Source of the DNA: SVEL01 sp045125245
GTDB lineage: Bacteria > Bacillota > Clostridia > Lachnospirales > Lachnospiraceae
Direction of reading: 5' to 3'
DNA: 64,000 bases
Assembly: GCA_045125245.1 (NCBI GenBank)
Contig: JBGVNF010000136.1
Span: forward strand, 21,694-85,693
The number at the start of each line of letters is the position of its first letter. The first letter of the stretch is position 1. A model generated the notes under the pieces. It saw only the letters and a list, made by a program, of their open reading frames with translations, did not search any database and was not told the origin of the DNA. Below, in pieces: positions 35,219-44,753 of this stretch. Both the position numbers and the translations under genes were made by a program.

Positions 35219-36454
35219 TTAGCACAGCTCCTTTCTTCTCTTTTGATGACTTACCAGGAGTCCTAGTAAGAAGAGAATAATAGCGAAGCTTAAACAGATA
35301 AGAAGACTTACGCCGTCAAAGGAGCCTGATAAGAAGCTACTGCTATAGTTTATCATATAATAGGCTGGCATAAAGTTACTAACTATTTTAAGTATATCTG
35401 GCAGCATGGCTGTAGGTATAAAACATCCAGATATAAAGCACATTACGATAGTTGCAAAAAATGTTATCATAATCTGTCCTGTTACATGTTCGGTAATAGA
35501 TGCGATTAGATACACAAAGGAACTACTTATTAATATAAAAATTGGGATTGTAAGTATCAAGCCCATTATGGCAGGTCCTTCTAATTTTAATTTAAACATT
35601 TTCATTATAAATGCTGCAGGTGTAGCAACTATTGCGATAGCTGTCAATTGTCCCAGTGCTGTAGCGATATATGAGCTTAGCCCCTGAGCTATAAGTGGTG
35701 TACCACGTAAGGACAAGCTTTTTGAACTATAAGATGACAGGTTTAATCGACAGTTGAAGCAATTTATACCAAATAGAAGTATAAACAATACAAGAGCACC
35801 ACATATATAATATGTCATAAGCGGTACAGAGCCGGAAGCAGTAACTACGGTTTTATCAAACATTCCATTGCCTGTTGCGGCGATATTTATATACTTTAAA
35901 TTCATTCTAAGTAATGCAGCATCTATCTGGTCTGCAGCCTCATTTTCATCATAAAAATCATATATACTATATATACCTGCTTGAGCTGAGCTAAGCATAT
36001 TTGTGACTGAGTCTGCAAGCTCTTTTATAATGATTGCTTCAAAGCCAGAATCCTCTGGAAATATAATTGTCATAGGAGTGTTGGCTCCTGTCATGATGCC
36101 ATGGGCGGTATCCTTTGGAATATGAATGGCTGCAATTATTTCGCCAGCTTTAAGCATTTCTATGGCAGTCTCTTTTTCTGTAAAATTTATATCTAGATTT
36201 TCATTAACTGCTTTCATATTTAGTAGCGCATCAGCTACAGTTTTTGCAATCTTTGAGTCATCTTCCATTATGACACCTACTGGAAATTTGTTTTCTGTAG
36301 AAATTTCGGATAGAGCGCCATACAAGAATTTATTGCCACAAAAAGCAACTGCACTTACTAAGAAAATAAGTGCAGTTGCTCCAAAAATCAACTGAGGTAG
36401 AGCTCTAAAAGTTCTCTTTATATTTAATTGTAAAAGAGTTTTAAAGCGTGCCAT
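35219..36454 (-). CDS. ABC-2 type transporter permease (first permease)
   Basis: 411 residues. Starts with a short cytoplasmic stretch and a helix (about 20-42), an extracytoplasmic domain with the ABC-2 exporter pattern (VGVIMEDDSK, EMLKAGEIIAAIHIPKD), then about six membrane helices and a basic C-terminus (SHQKRRKELC). It resembles YhgE/Pip-type and ABC2_membrane_3 export permeases that move peptides, lipids or drugs outward. It is separated from the upstream secreted-protein gene by 12 bases and abuts the second permease, so one transporter is likely. Confidence 0.82.
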   Translation of the reverse strand: MARFKTLLQLNIKRTFRALPQLIFGATALIFLVSAVAFCGNKFLYGALSEISTENKFPVGVIMEDDSKIAKTVADALLNMKAVNENLDINFTEKETAIEMLKAGEIIAAIHIPKDTAHGIMTGANTPMTIIFPEDSGFEAIIIKELADSVTNMLSSAQAGIYSIYDFYDENEAADQIDAALLRMNLKYINIAATGNGMFDKTVVTASGSVPLMTYYICGALVLFILLFGINCFNCRLNLSSYSSKSLSLRGTPLIAQGLSSYIATALGQLTAIAIVATPAAFIMKMFKLKLEGPAIMGLILTIPIFILISSSFVYLIASITEHVTGQIMITFFATIVMCFISGCFIPTAMLPDILKIVSNFMPAYYMINYSSSFLSGSFDGVSLLICLSFAIILFLLGLLVSHQKRRKELC

Positions 36455-36466
36455 AATATATACCTA

Positions 36467-38062
36467 TTAGTCTTCAAAATCAAAGTCGAAGTCATCATTA
36501 AAATATAAGTCCTCGTCTGTGATGATATAGTCATCTGAGAAATCTAAACTGCTTTCTGAGAAACCGAGTTCTTCAAGCTTTTCACCGATATTAGTGATTA
36601 AATCCATTAAATCGCTTTCATCCATTTCCCATAAATCGTATACAGGTGTCTCAGATGGTTTTGTTACAGCATCGATTGGCTTAAAGCTGATTGTAAAACC
36701 AAAGTCTGCGATTGTTTCGTTACCTTCGATAAGCTTAATCGAATCAACTACTAAGCTAAAGAAATCTCCGTCCTTTACGTAGTTTCCGTTTAATGTTAAA
36801 GCGTATGATTCAGCAGCATCACTAAAATTAAATGATATCTCGAAGTCGCCGTTAGCCTCGTGCTTTGCTACGTATTCTATTGAACCTAATGATTCATTTT
36901 CTTCAAATATCTCTACGTTAATATCTGTATAGTCACCGATGTTTTTGCCACCTGTATAATCAGCCTTGAAAACTACTGCGCCGTCAGCTACTGAAGCGTC
37001 TGAGCTGTTATAAGTAAGCTTGTCATTGATAACATATGCGTCAAATTCAAATCCTGCGATTTCCACTGTTTCTGTAAGGTAGATTGTAAACTGGATATTC
37101 TCACCAAGTACTGCCTCAATCTCTGAAACTAATGGTCCCCAGTACATATCTACAAGTGAAGTGAGATCACCTAACATACTTCCATTGAATTCATTCTCTG
37201 GAACGAGATCCTCACCCATTGTCTCTTCTGCATAAGCGATAACATCATCTACTAAGTTCTGTATATCTTTGCTATTTAGAATATACTTGATAGAATCTCT
37301 GAAGATATATGATAACTTTGCTACAGAAACCTTAGCTTCGTAACCCTGGTATGAACCACCATTGAGCTTAATCATGCCTAAATCTTTTGTGTCCATTTCA
37401 GCCATTGCCTCATCGAAAGCATCGCTGATTACGTCCTCAAGTCCGTCCATAAACTTATCTGAGTCAAAATCAAAGTCAGGAGCCTTTGTTGCGAGCTCGC
37501 TTGTAAATGTATTGTAAAGTTCCTTCAATTCATCAACATCTATATCAGCAGTTGCTAAAAGTGAGCTTCCAATATATGAGTTCTCTAAATCTTCTAAGAG
37601 ATTATCAAGACCTACTGAGATTATTCCGTCGAAAAGGAATGGTACAGAAGCGATGATTTCGCTCTTATCTACATATAATGTGCTATTGAAAAATCCTAAC
37701 TCTCCAAGCTTTGCGTTAAGTAAGAGGGCAGCAGCTTCAGCTTCTGAATCTAACTGTAATTCTAATTCGCCGCCTATACCAGATACTTCTTCAACGCCTT
37801 TGATAGAGTTGATAGTAAAACCTAAATTAGCAGCTGTTTTTGTGCTTGTTAATACATCGATAAATTCTGTTATGCTTTCAGAACCGTTTGAAGCTGAGCT
37901 AAATACATTGGAAATTCCTGTAGCTACAGCGTCGTTGGCGCTGAGAGAGTGTATTGTCTGTAATCCTGATGGACCAGCTATCGAAAGTGTAAGTGCTGTA
38001 GTCGCAACTGTAACAGCGCTTGTGACAGCACATATTGTTGCAAATAATTTTGTCTTAAACAT
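36467..38062 (-). CDS. Secreted protein of unknown function in an ABC exporter operon
   Basis: 531 residues, not recognised. It has a clear signal peptide (KTKLFATICAVTSAVTVATT, then IHSLSAND) and no lipobox, transmembrane segment or sortase motif. The body alternates Asp/Glu-rich helices with beta-strand-like stretches, and the C-terminus is strongly acidic (DEDLYFNDDFDFDFED). The start follows the ATPase stop by one base, and its AGGAGG ribosome site is encoded by the last ATPase codons, so they are tightly coupled. It might be the exported cargo, an accessory or a sensor of the transporter; nothing in the sequence decides between these. Confidence 0.65.
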   Translation of the reverse strand: MFKTKLFATICAVTSAVTVATTALTLSIAGPSGLQTIHSLSANDAVATGISNVFSSASNGSESITEFIDVLTSTKTAANLGFTINSIKGVEEVSGIGGELELQLDSEAEAAALLLNAKLGELGFFNSTLYVDKSEIIASVPFLFDGIISVGLDNLLEDLENSYIGSSLLATADIDVDELKELYNTFTSELATKAPDFDFDSDKFMDGLEDVISDAFDEAMAEMDTKDLGMIKLNGGSYQGYEAKVSVAKLSYIFRDSIKYILNSKDIQNLVDDVIAYAEETMGEDLVPENEFNGSMLGDLTSLVDMYWGPLVSEIEAVLGENIQFTIYLTETVEIAGFEFDAYVINDKLTYNSSDASVADGAVVFKADYTGGKNIGDYTDINVEIFEENESLGSIEYVAKHEANGDFEISFNFSDAAESYALTLNGNYVKDGDFFSLVVDSIKLIEGNETIADFGFTISFKPIDAVTKPSETPVYDLWEMDESDLMDLITNIGEKLEELGFSESSLDFSDDYIITDEDLYFNDDFDFDFED

Positions 38063-38063
38063 C

Positions 38064-38750
38064 TTAATTCCTCCTTATATCCATGGCTTTTAATAATTCG
38101 TCACCTCTTAGGGTGGTTGGGACATTATGTAATACGCCGTCTACTAAAACATAGAGCACATTACATATAGACAATTCTTCTTCGTCATGTGTGGCAAGAA
38201 TCACAGTGCCACCTCTTGTTACATAGCTTTTAAGATAATCTCTTATAAGAAGCTTTGTAGGTAAATCTAGTGCTGCACTTGGTTCATCTAATATTATCAC
38301 TGGCGGGTCGTTTGATACTGCCATAGCAATACTCAATCGCTTGCGCATTCCGCCTGATAATGTCTTTACCTTCTGACTTAGTATAGGTGTCAAACCTAAC
38401 ATCTCGATGACACCACCTGATACTGCCTGCTCATAAGTTACCTTTGAGTCTGAGTACCATAGCATTAAATTGTCTTTTACCGATAAATCTGGAAATACAG
38501 GGTTTTCCTGGGGAATGTATCCAATGTATTCTGTTGCATGTCTAGGCTTCTTTGAAATGTCCTTTCCGCATATTTCAATAGTTCCGCCATCTGCCTTCCT
38601 TATTCCTGCTATTATGGAAAGAAGAGTAGACTTTCCGGAGCCGTTAGTGCCTACAATGCCGATACACTGTCCTGCGTTACCTTGAAGAGATATTCCCTTC
38701 AAAACCTTGTTCCCTCCAAATGACTTTCGGATGTCATTAATTTTAACCAT
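38064..38750 (-). CDS. ABC transporter ATP-binding protein
   Basis: 228-residue nucleotide-binding subunit of an exporter. Walker A GTNGSGKSTL, Q-loop in IGYIPQENPVFPDL, signature LSGGMRKRLSIA, Walker B PVIILDEPSAALD, H-loop ATHDEEEL: all intact. The start is placed at ATG 38750 (MVKINDIRKSFGGNK), the normal N-terminus. An upstream TTG (38786) is in frame but is itself the -35 box of a good promoter. With that promoter, transcription would begin at or within a base or two of the ATG, so the message may be leaderless; no ribosome site is visible. First gene of the exporter operon. Confidence 0.88.
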   Translation of the reverse strand: MVKINDIRKSFGGNKVLKGISLQGNAGQCIGIVGTNGSGKSTLLSIIAGIRKADGGTIEICGKDISKKPRHATEYIGYIPQENPVFPDLSVKDNLMLWYSDSKVTYEQAVSGGVIEMLGLTPILSQKVKTLSGGMRKRLSIAMAVSNDPPVIILDEPSAALDLPTKLLIRDYLKSYVTRGGTVILATHDEEELSICNVLYVLVDGVLHNVPTTLRGDELLKAMDIRRN

Positions 38751-38757
38751 ACACTTT

Positions 38758-38786
38758 ATTTTATACACATAGAAGTAATTTGTCAA
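38758..38786 (-). promoter_or_regulatory. Promoter of the ABC exporter operon, probably leaderless
   Basis: On the minus strand TTGACA (38786-38781), exactly 17 bases, TAAAAT (38763-38758): near-consensus sigma-A. Seven bases later comes the ATG (38750), so the predicted start of transcription coincides with the start codon. Confidence 0.75.
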
Positions 38787-38804
38787 TTATACATAGAAGA
38801 AAAC

Positions 38805-39180
38805 TTCAATTTACAAAGTATATATGCACATATTCTCGTTAAAACACAACAAGCTAGTGGTGTTCACAGGACACGTGCAACGATTCGATTTTCTATTTTC
38901 AGCATCTCGCGCCAAAGAATGCTGAAAACTTAACGAAAATCTGCATATGTTGTCCGTTGCCCTGCGAACATCACGTAGCTTTCGTTGTGTTTTGTTGAGA
39001 ATATCACACAGTAATAAACTTGTATCAAGAGGGGCATTTAGCAAATCACGGGTTCCTTGTTCAGCGTTGAAAAGTAGATGGATATTCGTAGCAATATTTC
39101 ACTTTCTATGAGCAGAAAATCGTTTCAAAATAATTTCTTGGTTCTGATAATGAGAATATGTGCATACTTTGCGAATTGAA
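38805..39180. mobile_element. MITE-like inverted-repeat element with nested hairpin
   Basis: Ends 38805-38837 and 39152-39180 are inverted copies: reading the right end backwards matches 27 of 29 positions, with one 4-base ATAT insertion on the left. Inside, 38830-38882 pairs imperfectly with 38955-39004 (ATATTCTC with GAGAATAT, AAACACAAC with GTTGTGTTT, AAGCTA with TAGCTT). It is capped by a perfect 10-bp hairpin TTTTCAGCAT (38896-38905) with ATGCTGAAAA (38919-38928). No open reading frame of note and no clear target duplication. It fills the divergent gap between the exporter and surface-protein promoters, which otherwise holds no gene. Confidence 0.55.
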
Positions 39181-39193
39181 GGTGGAAAAAGTG

Positions 39194-39222
39194 TTGAAAT
39201 GTGTGAGATTTTGTGGTATATT
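39194..39222 (+). promoter_or_regulatory. Promoter of the surface protein gene
   Basis: TTGAAA (39194-39199), 17-base spacer, TATATT (39217-39222). The leader to ATG 39295 is about 65 bases with AAGGAGG. Confidence 0.7.
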
Positions 39223-39294
39223 AGTGTAAATAACTAGGCAAGGATGCCGAATACAAACGTGAACAATAAACAAAGGTTTCCAAGGAGGGTGCCA

Positions 39295-42200
39295 ATGGAT
39301 AGAATAATGAGTATGTACAATAAAATTCGAAAGGATAATAAGTTATTGACTTTGACTGTATCAGCGCTGGGAGTTTGTTTGCTTGCAGTGGTGATACTTT
39401 TTGTGTGTATGCCGGATATAAAGGCGGCGAATATTGACCAGGTTACATGGACAGAGAAATCGCCTGGTGTGTATGAGATGGCAGATTTGGCAGACGGTAA
39501 TGGAAGTACGGTGAAGTCTGCAACCATTACTGTCAGTGATGGTGCAACTGTTACGATTAATGGAGCAGGTGTAAGTAAGTCAAATGTGAATATTGTATTT
39601 AATTATACAGGTACAACAGGTACAGATGCAGCACCAGCTAAGGTGTATGTAAATCTTAATGATGTGAATATAGCGCAGACTCTTGATTGTGCGGCTATAA
39701 GATTTGCGACAAATGGAAGTCCAGTAGATTATATTGTAACTGTTGATGGAACTAATCTAATTACAAGCTCATGTACAGGAGCGAAGAATCCACTTATAGC
39801 AGTGGAGGCTACTACATATAAGCTTCACAAGCTTAAGAATAATCTTACAGCAACCAGTGCCGCTGACTATGTAGATACAGTGGATATGTCTAAGCACGTT
39901 GGCCTCATTCTTTGTGGAGAGAGTGCTGATGACAGCTTGAGATTATCAAATGGAGCGGGTAGCTACGGTGCACTTTTAGGTTCAGGTGAAGTGGCAACAT
40001 TTGCTGCAGAGTCTAAGCAGGAGTTAGACCAGTATATCAATAAATTAAATAATGACGCTATGGGCGATCAGATTCTTATTAGCAATAAAAATATCAGAGA
40101 TGAGTTGTACGCAAAGTACGGATATGAAGAATTATCGGCTGGTACATATTATCCAGAGTACAAGCTTGTATCTACAGAGGGTACATCATCTGGTAAGATT
40201 ACTATAGGTGGTAATAGTGATACAGGAAGTAAGCCACTTACACTTATTCTTAATAACGCTGGTATCGGTGCTGCTGTGGGTGGAGGCGGAAATGCCGGAA
40301 CCCAGCCAGATAAGTTAAAGGGTGCTAATGTAGGAAAAATAACTATCAATGCCGGTACTATTACATTTAAGGCGATGGGTACTGCGGCTCCAGTGTTTGG
40401 TTCTGGATATCTTGCAGGTGCTCAGGATATTGCTAGTAGTTATGGTGTGCACGGTGGTATTGAGATAAATGGTGGTTCTCTTTACTTTAATAACTACCAG
40501 AATAAATTTGGAAATCAGTATCCTGTAAATAAGGAAGGCAAGAGATTATATGAGATAATGGCTTCAAATAGTGACTTGCAGGATTTGACACTTAAGAATG
40601 ACAATGATCCGTTGAAGCTTAAGTATACATATGACCCAAGTCTTTCACTTGGAGTTGATTTGGATACATATACAGATAGTAAGGTTAAGGATGTAGCTAC
40701 TGTTAAGATGGCAGATGTTAAGATTACATTGTCACCGACAGTATCATATCTGTACGAAGGTAAAGGTCATGGTGGAGATACATTGTATTTCTATCTTCCG
40801 GCTATACAGACTACTACACTTACTATTACAGATGAGTTTGGCTTAGGCCATACGAATTTTATAGTTCAAGATGAAGGTGGCAATGAAGTTGCTCCAATTT
40901 CTTCAGATAAGACTTCTTATGATAACAGAAAATATCTTCTTATGAGAGATAAGACATATTTTATATATGCTACAGAGATTCCAGCGGGTCTTAGCATTAA
41001 GAGTGTGAATTTAAGCACTGGAGGTCAGGCTGCATTTAATCCAGCGAAGGGTTATCAGATAGATGCCAATGCAGCAAAGATTGAAGCTAATGTAACTTAT
41101 AGCGGTACTATTGATATAGTATATAATGATGGTCTTTTAGCAGGAGATAGAGATAATCATACGGTGGATATGCCATCCAAGGATTACGAATATGGTATGG
41201 ATAGCTTCCCACTTAATGGGCTTGGGACTACATATAAGAATTGTCCTGTAGGCGGCAAGGTAGAAGATTTAATCTTTGACATGTGGGTATATACAGATAA
41301 AGATGGTAAGGAACTTGGTAATATTACTCATATTGTAAAGAGTCAGAGTGTGGATGGTAATCAGAGAAAGTATTCTGATATCGTGCAAAGTGATGGAAAG
41401 ATTTACCTTAAAGCTAAGTGGAAGATTAAGGTTGATTTTGTAATAGGAAATGATGCTACATATGCAGGAAATATGCCAGTTATCAATGTTGAATATGCAT
41501 ATGGAGATGACGATAAGGTAAGTGTAACATTGCCAAATGGTGTACCTGTTAAGGATTCATTTGCATTCGTTGGATGGACTCTTGATGATGGCGAAGAGAT
41601 GTACAACTTTGGTACAGGTCTTGGAGCAATCAATGAGATAAAGGTTTCATCACTTACAAGCCATAAGTTTTATGCAAACTATGAGAGAACAGATTTCTGT
41701 GTATATATTGATGCATCAGCATTAGATGAGCAGTATGCTACACTTACATGTCTTGACCACAGAGGTATGGATATGCTTGTTAAGAATTCAGATGGTTCTC
41801 TTGCTACAGTAGTTGTAGATGGTAAGAGCTACTATTACACAACAGGTGTAATTAAGAATACTAATGTGCGTGTTATTATCAAAACTAAGCATGGCTATAA
41901 GATGGAAAATACATCTATGAAGATTACAGGTAGCGCATCAAGTGATGTATCTACTAATAGTCAGACTGGTGAGTGTACAGCGGACATTTTGATTGAGACA
42001 CAGGATGTGTATGTAACAACAAATGCGATATTTAATCCTGTAAAATATGAGATATTATTCAAGGATGGCAAGGTGCCAAATGAGGTACTTTGGGGCGGTA
42101 CAAAGTTTACATTTGATATAGAAGATATTGCAAGTAATAAGACTATTGGTGATATCATAAGAGAAGGTCTTGGCGATAAGTCTATGTCGGATGCAGCTAT

Positions 42201-44088
42201 TGCAGCATATATCAATACAATTGATAAGAATAATAGATTTACAGATTTCTATGGATTTACATTGCCATTATATGCAGAAGTATTGGGTATGGATAAAACT
42301 ATTGCTTCTATATATGCTGAGAATCCTTCGCTAGTATATGGTGATATGGTATTTACAGCTGATTGGAAGGAATATGATAAGTATACTATCAATATGAATC
42401 TTTTAGAGAGAGTATTTAATGGTGATGGTACTTATATGGATGTGACTTCAGATGAATTGGTAGCTGTCCTTTATTACTATGCAGATGGTGTGAAGAAAGC
42501 GCCAGTTTATACAGAAGAAGTTATAGATCCTGTGACAGGTGAGGAACATATAGTTGCTTATGCTAAGGCAGGCGATAAAATTGAGATTGCTCTTCATAGA
42601 GCAAATAGTAAGGGAAAACCTATAGGTGAGCCGATAGCTTCTGGTATAAAGTTTGAAGAATTATATTACCAGTATGAAAGCAAGCTAAACGAGTCAGTTA
42701 GAGCAGATATTAAGGATGATTCCAAGTCATTTGTAGTAAAGGATGATGTAAAGAATCAGACAACTATAGAAGTGTATATGACATTCTCGTTGGAGAAATT
42801 CAACATTATATATTGGGATTTAAGAGGTTTTGACAATAGTCTCAATCCTACAACTTACACAATATTTGATGAAATTGAATTTGCACCAATTACAGACGGA
42901 GTAGATTGGTTACTTGTTTGTCCAGATACTGATGATAGCAATAATGATGATGTAACAACAGAGGTTATATATAAGATTAAGAAGGACGGAAAGCTTGTGA
43001 CAGACGGGGATGCAAGCAAGAGAGATTATATTTCTAATCTTATATTGAAGCCTGACTGGTCACAGTACGCAGAAGAGAGCTATACTATCACTATTAAGCT
43101 TGGTGATGACTCTTACGGTACTGTTAAGATTATGTATCCTGTAAACTCTAGCGAATTCTATGCTAATGATATGGTACTTCTCTCAGTTGTGCCAAATAAG
43201 GGATATAAGCTTGTTAAGAATTCTTTGATATACAAGAAGAATGTACCAGCTACATTTAGCGGTATTAGAAATAACCTTCTTAATAGAAGAGAGCTTAATG
43301 AGGTATTGATTCCAGTTATAGATGAAGCTAATGGAACATATATGATTGCAATGCCAAGTAGTGATATTGAAATAAGCGCATTATTTGAACTTTGTCAGTA
43401 CGAAATTATCTATTCTGATATGCCAGATGGAGTAGTGAATAATAATCCTGATTCGTATAATGTAAATAGCGATATTGAATTATCAGAGCCAGTGAGAGAA
43501 GGATACACATTCCTTGGCTGGTACGATATGGCAGGTAATCGTGTAACAAAGATTATCGATAGAACTGGTGACTTAGTATTGATTCCTAAATTTGAAATTA
43601 TAGAAGAATCGGTTACACCAGATGAACCAGAGAAACCTGGAGATTCACAAAAGCCAGATGATACTAATAAGCCTGGTGCATCAGAAGATGAATCAGATAA
43701 TCCAAATAATCCAAATAATCCAGACTCAGGAAATAAGCCTGGTGTAGATAATAAACCAAGTGATGATAATGGAAATGCTGATAAAGACGATGATGACAAA
43801 GATAATAATAACGGTTCTACAGATAATGGAACTATTAATAATAACGTGACCATTACAGGCAGACCTTCTAATGTAGTTAGCAGACCACTTGAGGGTACTT
43901 CGGGAACTATTATTAAGCCTGGAACAGGTAATCAGAATATTAACCAGAACGTGGGTATAGGCAATGGCCAAATCCAAACTGGTGATGAGACAAATGTTCC
44001 TAAGCTTGCACTTATATGTGTGGGCGCAGTGCTTGTATTACTTATACTTGCGCTTAAGAAACCAAGTGATAAAAATGATGAAGAATAA
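39295..44088 (+). CDS. Large cell-wall surface protein with InlB-type repeats and QTGD sortase-like tail
   Basis: 1597 residues. Signal/membrane-entry segment near 18-45 (LTVSALGVCLLAVVILFVC). The long body contains beta-rich domains and at least one Listeria-Bacteroides (InlB B) repeat with the typical motifs GYTFLGWYD near the end, and related DSFAFVGWTLDDG earlier. A wall-spanning low-complexity region rich in Pro, Asn, Asp and Lys (encoded about 43610-43830) precedes QIQTGDET, a hydrophobic helix and a short charged tail: the layout of a sortase substrate with a TGD variant of LPxTG. ATG 39295 is chosen for AAGGAGG six bases upstream; ATG 39244 has none. The sortase gene at 46425 is a plausible partner. 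Binding target unknown. Confidence 0.82.
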   Translation: MDRIMSMYNKIRKDNKLLTLTVSALGVCLLAVVILFVCMPDIKAANIDQVTWTEKSPGVYEMADLADGNGSTVKSATITVSDGATVTINGAGVSKSNVNIVFNYTGTTGTDAAPAKVYVNLNDVNIAQTLDCAAIRFATNGSPVDYIVTVDGTNLITSSCTGAKNPLIAVEATTYKLHKLKNNLTATSAADYVDTVDMSKHVGLILCGESADDSLRLSNGAGSYGALLGSGEVATFAAESKQELDQYINKLNNDAMGDQILISNKNIRDELYAKYGYEELSAGTYYPEYKLVSTEGTSSGKITIGGNSDTGSKPLTLILNNAGIGAAVGGGGNAGTQPDKLKGANVGKITINAGTITFKAMGTAAPVFGSGYLAGAQDIASSYGVHGGIEINGGSLYFNNYQNKFGNQYPVNKEGKRLYEIMASNSDLQDLTLKNDNDPLKLKYTYDPSLSLGVDLDTYTDSKVKDVATVKMADVKITLSPTVSYLYEGKGHGGDTLYFYLPAIQTTTLTITDEFGLGHTNFIVQDEGGNEVAPISSDKTSYDNRKYLLMRDKTYFIYATEIPAGLSIKSVNLSTGGQAAFNPAKGYQIDANAAKIEANVTYSGTIDIVYNDGLLAGDRDNHTVDMPSKDYEYGMDSFPLNGLGTTYKNCPVGGKVEDLIFDMWVYTDKDGKELGNITHIVKSQSVDGNQRKYSDIVQSDGKIYLKAKWKIKVDFVIGNDATYAGNMPVINVEYAYGDDDKVSVTLPNGVPVKDSFAFVGWTLDDGEEMYNFGTGLGAINEIKVSSLTSHKFYANYERTDFCVYIDASALDEQYATLTCLDHRGMDMLVKNSDGSLATVVVDGKSYYYTTGVIKNTNVRVIIKTKHGYKMENTSMKITGSASSDVSTNSQTGECTADILIETQDVYVTTNAIFNPVKYEILFKDGKVPNEVLWGGTKFTFDIEDIASNKTIGDIIREGLGDKSMSDAAIAAYINTIDKNNRFTDFYGFTLPLYAEVLGMDKTIASIYAENPSLVYGDMVFTADWKEYDKYTINMNLLERVFNGDGTYMDVTSDELVAVLYYYADGVKKAPVYTEEVIDPVTGEEHIVAYAKAGDKIEIALHRANSKGKPIGEPIASGIKFEELYYQYESKLNESVRADIKDDSKSFVVKDDVKNQTTIEVYMTFSLEKFNIIYWDLRGFDNSLNPTTYTIFDEIEFAPITDGVDWLLVCPDTDDSNNDDVTTEVIYKIKKDGKLVTDGDASKRDYISNLILKPDWSQYAEESYTITIKLGDDSYGTVKIMYPVNSSEFYANDMVLLSVVPNKGYKLVKNSLIYKKNVPATFSGIRNNLLNRRELNEVLIPVIDEANGTYMIAMPSSDIEISALFELCQYEIIYSDMPDGVVNNNPDSYNVNSDIELSEPVREGYTFLGWYDMAGNRVTKIIDRTGDLVLIPKFEIIEESVTPDEPEKPGDSQKPDDTNKPGASEDESDNPNNPNNPDSGNKPGVDNKPSDDNGNADKDDDDKDNNNGSTDNGTINNNVTITGRPSNVVSRPLEGTSGTIIKPGTGNQNINQNVGIGNGQIQTGDETNVPKLALICVGAVLVLLILALKKPSDKNDEE

Positions 44089-44098
44089 AGTATAAGAG

Positions 44099-44128
44099 AA
44101 GAACCTCCAAATGGAGGTTCTTTTCTTT
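44099..44128. terminator. Terminator between convergent surface-protein and cotJC genes
   Basis: Stem AAGAACCTCC with GGAGGTTCTT (44099-44108, 44113-44122), loop AAAT, then TTCTTT on the plus strand. The minus side is also T-rich, so it may act in both directions. Confidence 0.85.
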
Positions 44129-44148
44129 ATCCATACAGGAAAAAGTTT

Positions 44149-44751
44149 CTAGCATGGCTTATCGAAAGATGGATTGATAGCGTAGAAGTTGCGGCTGTCG
44201 AGGTCATCCTGCACCATGCGTAGTCCTTCGCCGAAGCGCTGGAAGTGGACGATTTCACGTTCACGGAGGAATTTAATGACATCGCAAACATCAGGGTCCT
44301 TTACCATTCTAAGGATGTTATCATATGTTGTACGAGCTTTTTGTTCTGCGGCCATATCCTCAAATAAATCGGTTATAGGGTCGCCTTTGCTCTGGTAAGT
44401 GCAAGCATTCTGTGGTACACCGCCAGCAGATTGAGGCCAGATACCGAGGGTATGGTCTACGTAGTATTGCTCAAAACCAGCAGCTTTTATTTCTTCAGGT
44501 GAGAGCCCATCAGTCAACTGCTGTACGAGAGCTCCTACGATTTCTAAGTGCGCTAACTCTTCTGTACCAATATCGTTTAAAAGTCCAGCGACACGCTTAT
44601 TTGACATAGTGTATTTTTGGGAGAGGTAACGTAGGGAAGCACCTATTTCGCCATCTGGTCCACCATACTGACTCATAATAATCTGAGCTATTTTAGGATC
44701 TCTTGTCTTTATATCTACAGGATATTGAAGACGTTTTTCATAACTCCACAT
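44149..44751 (-). CDS. cotJC: Spore coat protein CotJC (manganese-catalase family)
   Basis: A 200-residue ferritin-like protein of the Mn-catalase/CotJC family, found in the inner spore coat. Starts MWSYEKRLQYPVDIK; the helical metal-binding motifs GGPDGEIGASLRYLSQKY, GTEELAHLEIVGALV, AAEQKARTTYDNI and REREIVHFQRFGEGL supply the Glu and His ligands of a dimanganese site. ATG 44751 is preferred to GTG 44760. It lies two bases after cotJB stops. Catalase activity is possible but unproven for CotJC. Confidence 0.95.
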   Translation of the reverse strand: MWSYEKRLQYPVDIKTRDPKIAQIIMSQYGGPDGEIGASLRYLSQKYTMSNKRVAGLLNDIGTEELAHLEIVGALVQQLTDGLSPEEIKAAGFEQYYVDHTLGIWPQSAGGVPQNACTYQSKGDPITDLFEDMAAEQKARTTYDNILRMVKDPDVCDVIKFLREREIVHFQRFGEGLRMVQDDLDSRNFYAINPSFDKPC

Positions 44752-44753
44752 AA

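Noticed and set aside
38811..39044. 77-residue minus-strand frame in the divergent gap
   Set aside because: It lies inside the inverted-repeat element, has no ribosome site and no recognisable protein pattern.
43410..43853. 147-residue minus-strand frame inside the surface protein gene
   Set aside because: Ser/Leu-rich mirror of the Pro/Asn/Asp wall-spanning region.
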